Assembly: GCA_002385825.1 (NCBI GenBank)
Contig: DGEG01000004.1
Coordinates: 1 to 8,501 of the forward strand
Reading direction: 5' to 3'
From: Firmicutes bacterium UBA3932
GTDB lineage: Bacteria > Bacillota > Clostridia > Peptostreptococcales > Anaerovoracaceae
Length of the DNA stretch: 8,501 nucleotides
Each line of letters starts with the position of its first letter. Positions within the stretch are counted from its first letter, which is position 1. A model generated the notes under the pieces. The model was not told where the DNA came from. It saw only the letters and a program-made list of their open reading frames with translations, and did no database searches. Below are positions 1 to 5,543 of the stretch, piece after piece. The translations under genes and the position numbers were made by a program.

Positions 1-19
1 AGATGTGTATAAGAGACAG
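1..19. other. Tn5/Nextera mosaic-end adapter (library artefact)
   Basis: The first 19 bases read AGATGTGTATAAGAGACAG, identical to the transposase mosaic end used in Nextera-type library preparation. It sits exactly at the contig edge, as untrimmed adapter does. It is not part of the genome and should be masked. The true genomic sequence begins at about base 20. Confidence 0.96.
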
Positions 20-199
20 CTGCAACACTATCAGAAAACTATTTGTTATCCTGTTATTTTTTGTTGTTGAACACAAAGCCTATCAAGTATTAGTAAAAAT
101 ATTTAGTATTCATTGCTGTTGTATATACAAAATCGGCAATTTTGTTGTGCGAATCCCATAGTCTATTTATGTTTACTTACCTTTCGCACCTACAAACAC
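20..199 (-). promoter_or_regulatory. Putative CRISPR leader (array itself missing)
   Basis: This AT-rich stretch without a gene follows directly after the cas2 stop, where type I-C loci normally carry the leader and then the repeat array. On the minus strand GTGCGAA (189-183) is followed 29 bases later by TTCGCAC (153-147), a perfect 7-bp inverted repeat. As I recall, type I-C leaders often carry such a GTGCGAA...TTCGCAC pair just after cas2. A 12-bp perfect palindrome, TTGTATATACAA, lies at 119-130, and a CAAAAT/ATTTTG pair at 128-144. No convincing -35/-10 pair could be chosen. No full repeat is present; the seven genomic bases next to the adapter (minus strand GTTGCAG, 26-20) could at most be the start of the first repeat. 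Confidence 0.6.
147..189. repeat. Inverted repeat GTGCGAA/TTCGCAC in the leader
   Basis: Perfect 7-bp arms at 147-153 and 183-189 are separated by 29 bases. The right arm lies only 11 bases beyond the cas2 stop codon. The position and the arm sequence fit the inverted repeat recalled from type I-C leaders. The spacing is long for an intrinsic terminator hairpin and there is no T-tract, so a protein-binding or integration-related role is more plausible. That role is inferred. Confidence 0.6.
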
Positions 200-490
200 C
201 TACAAAATCAAAGGGCCTTCTACATCAAATGATGGCTTCGCTCCTATATGCTCCACTTTATGTTTGTAATTATTTCCGAGATAATAAAAACGGAGACTGT
301 CCTTCTCTTTGTCGATAATGTTTTCCAATTTATGCTGTACTTCCCTGCATTTAGCTGCATCCATTACACATTCAAATACGGAGTTTTGGACACGCTGCCC
401 GTAATTCATACATTGCTTTGCAACTTGCCTTAACCTTTTACGTCCTCCCTCATCTTCTGTACATACGTCGTAAGTAATCAGGACTAACAC
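200..490 (-). CDS. cas2: CRISPR-associated endonuclease Cas2, type I-C
   Basis: Cas2 is the small homodimeric ferredoxin-fold protein that bridges two Cas1 dimers in the spacer-integration complex. The 96-residue product begins MLVLITYDV; the Asp at residue 8 at the end of the first beta strand is the conserved metal-binding position of the family. The sequence RVQNSVFECV at about residues 33-42 and the C-terminal EGPLIL are also typical of the type I-C form, as is the length. The start is GTG at 490, nine bases after the cas1 TGA. The purine-rich ribosome site GAGGTGAGG overlaps that gap, so translation is probably coupled to cas1. The stop TAG (202-200) lies inside a 10-bp tandem duplication. 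This is the last gene of the operon and the array should follow it. Confidence 0.96.
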   Translation of the reverse strand: MLVLITYDVCTEDEGGRKRLRQVAKQCMNYGQRVQNSVFECVMDAAKCREVQHKLENIIDKEKDSLRFYYLGNNYKHKVEHIGAKPSFDVEGPLIL

Positions 491-499
491 GACCTCACC

Positions 500-1531
500 T
501 CACTTCCACAAAAATGGAGGATATGCGTCCAAATCCCCTCGAAGATATCGCGCAAGCAACATAGCTTGTACGTACGGAACAAGCCCCCACATAATCTTTT
601 CATTTAGAAACGGGTGTGTCAATTGTTCTCTCTTTTTCTCCTGCCATGCGGCAAGCACAGTTTTTCGCGTGTTATCATCCATGACAACCGCCCCATTTTC
701 ACGCTTTTGAAATCCCTTGGCCGTAACCACCTTCTTATTAATTAGAGTAATTACAAATCTATCTGCTAAAACACTTCGCAATTCTTCCATCAGATCGAGC
801 GCTAACGATATGCGTCCCGGCCGATCACGGTGAAGAAAACCTACATATGCATCGAGCCCCACTGCTTCCAAAGCGGAAGAACAATCATTTGCAAGCAAGG
901 TATATATAAACGAAAGCAATGCGTTAACATTATCCATAGGGGGCCGTCTGGATCTTCCGTACCAATAAAAATATTCCTTTTGTTGCAAAATCAATTCATC
1001 AAAAACACCAAAATAAATACTCGCCGCTTTTCCTTCAAGACCACGTATTTCGTCTAATGTAATAGCTTTCTTTAACTCTTCAAGCGTTTCAGATAAATGA
1101 CGCGAGGCTTCTTTCGTTTTTTCAACATTGAGAACCATTGAATGATCTCGTATCGCCCGCTCGATAACCCATTTGGAATTATAGGTCTTTCCTATAATGA
1201 AATTTTTCGCAATCAAAGCACTCTGTTTTTCATTATTCGATACACGATACTGTGTTTTTCTAAGAATTACATTTCCGTGGCTTTCTCCGACTACTCTTGC
1301 CAGAAAATGTCCATTCGCTGTCATAAAACAGAGAGAAATATTGTTTTTTGCGCACGCATTCATCAATGCAGGGCTTGCACCTGTATAACCAAATGTAATA
1401 ATCCCTTCTAAATTATGTAACGGCACCCTGAGCAGCTTCTCTTCTTCTTTAAGTACAAGTACTGTCTCACCGTCAAGAGCAAGATAGGCTTCGGGAACAG
1501 TTATATATAGGGTATTGAGCAATTTCCTCAT
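500..1531 (-). CDS. cas1: CRISPR-associated endonuclease/integrase Cas1, type I-C
   Basis: Cas1 is the integrase that inserts new spacers at the leader-proximal repeat, acting as a heterohexamer with Cas2. The 343-residue protein starts MRKLLNTLYI, the usual opening of type I-C Cas1. The all-alpha C-terminal domain shows the expected metal ligands: Glu166 in RGLEGKAA, His234 in GFLHRDRPGR, and Asp246/Glu249 in LALDLMEELR. The reading frame is open 18 codons further upstream (to 1585), but the ATG at 1531 is preferred. It has a strong ribosome site (GGAGGAAGG) seven bases upstream, matches the family N-terminus, and overlaps the cas4 stop by one base (TAATG). No frameshift or missing catalytic residue was seen. 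Its neighbours cas4 and cas2 form the adaptation module with it. Confidence 0.97.
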   Translation of the reverse strand: MRKLLNTLYITVPEAYLALDGETVLVLKEEEKLLRVPLHNLEGIITFGYTGASPALMNACAKNNISLCFMTANGHFLARVVGESHGNVILRKTQYRVSNNEKQSALIAKNFIIGKTYNSKWVIERAIRDHSMVLNVEKTKEASRHLSETLEELKKAITLDEIRGLEGKAASIYFGVFDELILQQKEYFYWYGRSRRPPMDNVNALLSFIYTLLANDCSSALEAVGLDAYVGFLHRDRPGRISLALDLMEELRSVLADRFVITLINKKVVTAKGFQKRENGAVVMDDNTRKTVLAAWQEKKREQLTHPFLNEKIMWGLVPYVQAMLLARYLRGDLDAYPPFLWK

Positions 1532-2217
1532 TAGCCTTCCTCCAGCATAGATTTGATATAAGAAGAGGCCGTTCTCGTACCGCATAATTTAGGTAAACAT
1601 ACATTCTGAAGTGAACAAGCCCTGCAATGGGCCCCTGTCTTGACTTTAGGAGTATGCCGTCTACGAAACAGTTCTCGCATCTCTTCCAACATTAAATACA
1701 CTTTGTTGCGCAGCTCAGGCAAAAATTCAACCTCTTCCCTGCGCCTTGTTTCTCCGTAATACAAATATCCCTTTTCTATTTCGCAAACCAACATTTCCTC
1801 AAGACAAATTGCCTGTGCGCAAAGTTGAAGAACATCTGCATCATGCATCTTCGGGCGGCCCTTTTTATATTCCACCGGAATCGGTTTATAACGTCCCCTG
1901 CGTCCATGCAGCTTTACGCCATCGGGGTCCTCATGAAACTCCACTACATCGCACACTCCACGAACACCGAAGGTAGCGGAAATTACCGGCATAGAACGTG
2001 TTACAATAATCCCGCCACGTTTTTCACTGCTGCAACCATCATGTGCACGTTCATGCATAATCCTGCCATCTATGGTTCTCAAGTTCTCTTCCCATTGTTG
2101 CTCAATATATATAAGGGCCCATTGTCTCCTACAAAAGGCAAAATGCTGGATGCCGGACAGCAGGAGATAATCTTCTTCGTTATACATCTTCGACATTGCT
2201 ATATCATACGGATACAT
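1531..2217 (-). CDS. cas4: CRISPR-associated exonuclease Cas4, type I-C
   Basis: Cas4 is a RecB-family nuclease with an iron-sulfur cluster. In type I-C it works with Cas1-Cas2 to trim prespacers and keep those next to the correct PAM. In the 228-residue form, Cys29 (FCRRQW) and the C-terminal set Cys198, Cys201 and Cys207 (HCRACSLQNVC) are the expected 4Fe-4S ligands. His55/His59 (MHERAH), Asp90 (GVCD), Glu116 and Lys118 (PVEYKK) and the QLCAQA motif near 131-136 make up the RecB nuclease site. The ATG at 2217 has GGAG four bases upstream and overlaps cas7 by 19 bases. An in-frame ATG at 2196, two bases after the cas7 stop, would give 221 residues but has a poor ribosome site. Either start leaves the fold complete. 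The gene ends in TAATG shared with cas1. Confidence 0.95.
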   Translation of the reverse strand: MYPYDIAMSKMYNEEDYLLLSGIQHFAFCRRQWALIYIEQQWEENLRTIDGRIMHERAHDGCSSEKRGGIIVTRSMPVISATFGVRGVCDVVEFHEDPDGVKLHGRRGRYKPIPVEYKKGRPKMHDADVLQLCAQAICLEEMLVCEIEKGYLYYGETRRREEVEFLPELRNKVYLMLEEMRELFRRRHTPKVKTGAHCRACSLQNVCLPKLCGTRTASSYIKSMLEEG

Positions 2218-3089
2218 TCTACTCCGGCAGGCAAAGAATCCGTATCCACACTCACGGAATAATCAGCATATTTGCGCGCAGGAACGGAAGGATCAATCCT
2301 CTTTATGGATACTGCCTCGAAGAGCTTATGCGCCGGTGCATTTCCCAAAACGCTTTCGTGTTTGAAAACGATCAGCTCACGAACTGCCATTTTTCCTCTG
2401 GCTGCAGAGCGATCATGCTCGAACATATTGATAATTGCCTCCCAAAGCAGTGAAAGATCCTCTTCCGAGAAGTTTGTGCTTTTCTGTGCCAAATTTGCAG
2501 ACACAAACCCTTCTACACGATATAAAGCGTATGGAATAATATGTTTGCGTCCCATTTCAGTTTCTTTTCTTTCAGCGTCTTCTTCGGTTGTTATCGCAAC
2601 CCGGGTTATCGTTATTTCCTGAGGAACAATGGGATCAATACTTCTAGCAAATCCGAGTTGGACAGGGCCACGCACCTGTCCGCAATTCAGTGCGGACTTT
2701 ACGAAAGTTACCATTACCGCGCCAAATGTACGGATGTCAAAGAAGTTTTCGTACATAAAATTGCGAATATCTCTATCTAAATCCGGATTTTTCTTTTTGA
2801 CGTCTTTAACGTTTTTCTCATCTATTCCAAGATACGTATAAGCTGTTTTATCGCTTGTGTTCAAAGGTACGTTATCCTTGATATAAATTTTATATCCTGG
2901 AGCATCACCCTTGACGGTTTCTACGTAGTTGCGGATTTTACGCTTCAAACATACATCCGTTACAATGCCATGTCCTGTTTCCGGATCGATGCGCGGCATG
3001 TTGCCTGCATCCGGATCCCCATTGGGATTTCCGTTTTCGACATCGAAAAGCACTATAAATTCGTATCTGTTTTGAATAGGCGTTGACAT
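2199..3089 (-). CDS. cas7: Cas7 (Csd2 family), type I-C complex backbone subunit
   Basis: Cas7 is the RAMP/RRM-fold protein that polymerises along the crRNA spacer to form the backbone of the type I-C interference complex. The 296 residues, close to the usual Csd2 length, open with a ferredoxin-like strand (YEFIVLFDVENGNPNGDP) and the diagnostic NGNPNGDPDAGNMPR at about 19-33. PETGHGIVTDVCLKRKIRNYV follows at about 36-56; both blocks are hallmark Csd2 motifs. The ATG at 3089 lies one base after the cas8c stop, with a GGAGGAAG ribosome site in the last cas8c codons. The order cas8c-cas7 with near-zero spacing indicates co-expression at high level, as expected for a multi-copy subunit. The TAG stop is at 2201-2199, inside the start of cas4. 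Confidence 0.97.
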   Translation of the reverse strand: MSTPIQNRYEFIVLFDVENGNPNGDPDAGNMPRIDPETGHGIVTDVCLKRKIRNYVETVKGDAPGYKIYIKDNVPLNTSDKTAYTYLGIDEKNVKDVKKKNPDLDRDIRNFMYENFFDIRTFGAVMVTFVKSALNCGQVRGPVQLGFARSIDPIVPQEITITRVAITTEEDAERKETEMGRKHIIPYALYRVEGFVSANLAQKSTNFSEEDLSLLWEAIINMFEHDRSAARGKMAVRELIVFKHESVLGNAPAHKLFEAVSIKRIDPSVPARKYADYSVSVDTDSLPAGVECIRMI

Positions 3090-3090
3090 T

Positions 3091-3459
3091 TTATTCTTCC
3101 TCCTTCGTTAATTTTGTGTAATTTGCCTTCTTTTGATGGTAGTAACCCAGAATAAAAATTCCTTGCTCATCAAGCGATAGATGCGCCGGAAAAGGATTAG
3201 AATCTAAATCCAGCTTGTCCATTAAATCTTGAATTTTCCTTTCACTGATATGGCCATAATCCGACTTTGCAATATGGTGATTGCTTAATCTCAGTAACAC
3301 TGGAAAGACAGAAGCCGGTGTGGCACACGCAGATGTAAAGTACCTGTCCTTTATCGTTGCTTTAATATTGGCGTTCGCATCTAGTTGCGCTTTCTCAAGT
3401 ACCGCAAATAACCGGCCCAATACATACGGCCTATTGTTACTTTGTTCGTTCAAAGACAC
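3091..3459 (-). CDS. cas11c: Cas11c small subunit, internal in-frame translation product of cas8c
   Basis: In type I-C systems the small subunit Cas11c is made from an internal start within cas8c (shown for Desulfovibrio vulgaris). Two copies line the belly of the complex and stabilise the displaced strand. Here AAGGAGGT (minus strand, 3474-3467) is followed after seven bases by an in-frame GTG at 3459, codon 472 of cas8c. Translation from it gives 122 residues beginning (f)MSLNEQSNNRPYVLGRLFAVLEK and ending at the cas8c stop. The length and helical character fit Cas11c. The ribosome site is as good as or better than those of the annotated cas starts, which is hard to explain by the coded residues (FKEVLT) alone. 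The product is predicted, not demonstrated here. Confidence 0.8.
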   Translation of the reverse strand: MSLNEQSNNRPYVLGRLFAVLEKAQLDANANIKATIKDRYFTSACATPASVFPVLLRLSNHHIAKSDYGHISERKIQDLMDKLDLDSNPFPAHLSLDEQGIFILGYYHQKKANYTKLTKEEE

Positions 3460-4872
3460 GGTCAGCACCTCCTTGAAATTCAAATTATTTGGGTTCCTTA
3501 AGTGGTATGCTTTTATAACAGCCACTTTGCCCCGGTTTACTTCCCGCTCCGCACGAATGCGAATCATGATGCTATTATATAGCGCTGCAGGATATTGGGA
3601 GCCAGACAAAATAGCACGTAGTACCGCTCCGGATAAAAGAGGAGAAGATGCCTTATCAGTAGATTTGGGAGACACCGTTTCTTGCATCAGTTTCCAAAGT
3701 GGAACATATTCGGGTTCAAATGGAGCTTTTTCAATCCTCATATTCTCATAATGTTCCATAATTCTTCCTATAAATTTTCCGAAAGAATCCTGTAGGAAAA
3801 AACGTACAGACAGACGAGCTGCATTAGGAGCTAGACCTAATACGTAAAACCTTGTCTCGGGGTTTAACGAATCACTAATGTCCACAATAGGCATGCCCGC
3901 CGCCAGTCTATGGAATACATCTTCCACCAATTTTGCCGTAGCCAAATCATCTGTACGTTCTGTTTCCTCTTGCGTTTCCTTATCTTCAGGATTGAGAGCA
4001 AATGTAAATATATCCTGATATATCGTTTTCGGACTATCGGCCCAGTAAACAACCGTAGTATCGCCAACAATCTGTTTATGGCGGGAATCAGCCAGCAAAT
4101 GATTCAGCGCCGTTGTATAGGCAAAGGCGGCGCGTTCGCTTACCGGTGCATTGAGTCCTTGCTGTTCTGTTCGGCCATAGGATTCATAAGCCCTGTCATT
4201 AAATGATACGATAGATGCCCCTGTTGGTTGCGCTCCTTTAACACCTTTAATACTTTGATGGAGTCGTGCAATAGGCAACATTTCCCCCGTTACAAGACAC
4301 TGCATTTTTACAGAATCCGAAGTATTTGATACATAGTTCTTCCAAGCACTTTTTATAGCATCATTTTCATGCGCGAAGCCAACACCTTCGATGTGAAAAA
4401 CTATATTAACACCCGACAATATTTCTTCCATATATTCTTGGAGGACTTGATTGTCTTCAGAAAATTCCGGGTTCCAAGCATCAAGAAACGATAAAATAGC
4501 ACGAGCCTCAACACATTTTACATTGCTTAGGATCGTTTTATGGAGATCATAAAAGGCTTGATAACATTGTCTTGCCCGTTCCGGTTTATTGCTACTATCG
4601 ATTCCAAGTATGTATTTTGAGGTTTCGCATAGGAAATTAGATTTTATACCTACTGTCTTTTTGTATTGCTCTGGAACTTCCACCAATTGCGGAACTTCAT
4701 ATGTCTTTTTTCCTCTTTTTTCGCTTACTTTAAGCGGGATAATACCAACTAGCTCTCCGTCTTTTGACAGGTTTAGGGCATAAGATACTTTGGCCATGCA
4801 AAACCCCGGTTTGGATATTTTGTCAGCTTTCTCAAGAATGTCATAATAATTCACAAGAGATTGAAGTATCAT
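3091..4872 (-). CDS. cas8c: Cas8c (Csd1 family), type I-C large subunit
   Basis: Cas8c is the large subunit of the type I-C interference complex. In the family it recognises the PAM, helps unwind the target and recruits Cas3. The 593-residue product matches Csd1 in length and in several passages: MILQSLVNYYDIL at the N-terminus, the TGE/ARLHQSIKGVKGAQ region at about 195-215, SFNDRAYESYG at about 223-233, and LGLAPNAARLSVRFF at about 345-359. The C-terminal block, LGRLFAVLEKAQ to HHIAK (about 485-536), is the helical small-subunit-like part. The start ATG at 4872 overlaps the cas5c stop as ATGA and follows a GAGGTGG ribosome site. From Val472 onward the same frame is probably also translated separately as Cas11c. 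Csd1 is a diverse family, but the context leaves little doubt. Confidence 0.96.
   Translation of the reverse strand: MILQSLVNYYDILEKADKISKPGFCMAKVSYALNLSKDGELVGIIPLKVSEKRGKKTYEVPQLVEVPEQYKKTVGIKSNFLCETSKYILGIDSSNKPERARQCYQAFYDLHKTILSNVKCVEARAILSFLDAWNPEFSEDNQVLQEYMEEILSGVNIVFHIEGVGFAHENDAIKSAWKNYVSNTSDSVKMQCLVTGEMLPIARLHQSIKGVKGAQPTGASIVSFNDRAYESYGRTEQQGLNAPVSERAAFAYTTALNHLLADSRHKQIVGDTTVVYWADSPKTIYQDIFTFALNPEDKETQEETERTDDLATAKLVEDVFHRLAAGMPIVDISDSLNPETRFYVLGLAPNAARLSVRFFLQDSFGKFIGRIMEHYENMRIEKAPFEPEYVPLWKLMQETVSPKSTDKASSPLLSGAVLRAILSGSQYPAALYNSIMIRIRAEREVNRGKVAVIKAYHLRNPNNLNFKEVLTVSLNEQSNNRPYVLGRLFAVLEKAQLDANANIKATIKDRYFTSACATPASVFPVLLRLSNHHIAKSDYGHISERKIQDLMDKLDLDSNPFPAHLSLDEQGIFILGYYHQKKANYTKLTKEEE
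3467..3474 (-). promoter_or_regulatory. Internal ribosome binding site for cas11c
   Basis: AAGGAGGT on the minus strand is an eight-base match to the anti-Shine-Dalgarno complement. It lies inside the cas8c reading frame, seven bases before the in-frame GTG at 3459-3457. That is optimal spacing. It decides the start of the internal Cas11c product. Confidence 0.8.
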
Positions 4873-5525
4873 CTGACCACCTCACAATCGGCCAAATCAA
4901 TGGTTCCATCCACCATAACAGCCCTAAAAAACATGGGTTTGATATCATCCGAATCTGAATAATCCATATCGTACAACATAAATCCCAAGTCTTTCGTGCC
5001 GGAATAAGCTGTTTGAACCTGGTCCTCTTCATATAATCGGAAGTTTGCAGGAAACTCCCTGCACCCAAAACACGGCGGCTGAAAACACTGACCTTTTCGT
5101 AAACGCCTTAAAATAATGTTGTAATGCTTTTCTACTGTGTCAGACTCGCCGGCTTTTTCGGTTAACTCAAAGTGTACTTCTAATACATACCGCACATTTT
5201 TTAGCAACAGCGAAGCCCGCTGCTGAATGTCAGCCGAAGTGTTAATATAAAGTTCTTTATGAACGCCGCCCATAACGCTCCTGACGTTGCTTGCCAGTAT
5301 TTTTGATTTCACCTCATTACGCCGAACATTAGTAAATTCAATGGGATTGCAAACATGAATTTTGTCGATTACCCAGCGTATTGCCGGACGCCAATAGATG
5401 GATTCTATTATCCCTCTAGCCGCTGACGGAGTGATTACATCGTAGCTTACTCTTTCTACTTTCATTTCCGGACGCGTAAAAAGCGCATAATCACCCCATA
5501 CTTCAACTTTCACCCCATAGCCCAA
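4869..5525 (-). CDS. cas5c: Cas5c (Cas5d), type I-C pre-crRNA endoribonuclease
   Basis: In type I-C, which lacks Cas6, Cas5c cuts the repeat RNA and stays bound to the crRNA 5' handle as a complex subunit. The protein shows the family core VKVEVWGDYALFTRPEMKVERVSYDV, then TPSAARGIIESIYWRPAIRW and RKGQCFQPPCFGCREF. In the 218-residue form the residues matching the catalytic triad of Bacillus halodurans Cas5d (Tyr46, Lys116, His117) are Tyr44, Lys133 and His134, so it should be active. The frame can be opened at a GTG at 5534, but that codon lies inside the Shine-Dalgarno sequence itself. The TTG at 5525, seven bases after AAGGAGGT, is therefore the likely start. It lies 18 bases after the cas3 stop. 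The stop overlaps cas8c as ATGA. Confidence 0.95.
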   Translation of the reverse strand: MGYGVKVEVWGDYALFTRPEMKVERVSYDVITPSAARGIIESIYWRPAIRWVIDKIHVCNPIEFTNVRRNEVKSKILASNVRSVMGGVHKELYINTSADIQQRASLLLKNVRYVLEVHFELTEKAGESDTVEKHYNIILRRLRKGQCFQPPCFGCREFPANFRLYEEDQVQTAYSGTKDLGFMLYDMDYSDSDDIKPMFFRAVMVDGTIDLADCEVVR

Positions 5526-5529
5526 AAAT

Positions 5530-5540
5530 ATCACCTCCTT
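5530..5540 (-). promoter_or_regulatory. Ribosome binding site deciding the cas5c start
   Basis: The minus strand reads AAGGAGGTGAT, a perfect 11-base complement to the 3' end of bacterial 16S rRNA. It covers the upstream GTG (5534-5532), which therefore can hardly be the initiator. It is correctly spaced for the TTG at 5525-5523. Confidence 0.85.
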
Positions 5541-5543
5541 ATA

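Noticed and set aside
20..199. CRISPR repeat-spacer array
   Set aside because: No direct repeat of 30-33 bases with spacer-like spacing is present; only short inverted repeats and one 10-bp duplication are visible.
1532..1585. Possible 18-residue N-terminal extension of Cas1
   Set aside because: The extension lies wholly inside cas4, does not resemble the Cas1 family N-terminus, and the ATG at 1531 has a strong ribosome site.
1825..2262. 145-codon open frame on the plus strand across cas4 and the end of cas7
   Set aside because: It is antisense to two conserved genes, and its sequence is rich in Ile, His and Thr with no family resemblance.
3281..3751. 156-codon open frame on the plus strand inside cas8c
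   Set aside because: It runs antisense to a well-supported cas8c, has no recognisable domain and no neighbouring signal; it is a by-product of the coding strand's composition.
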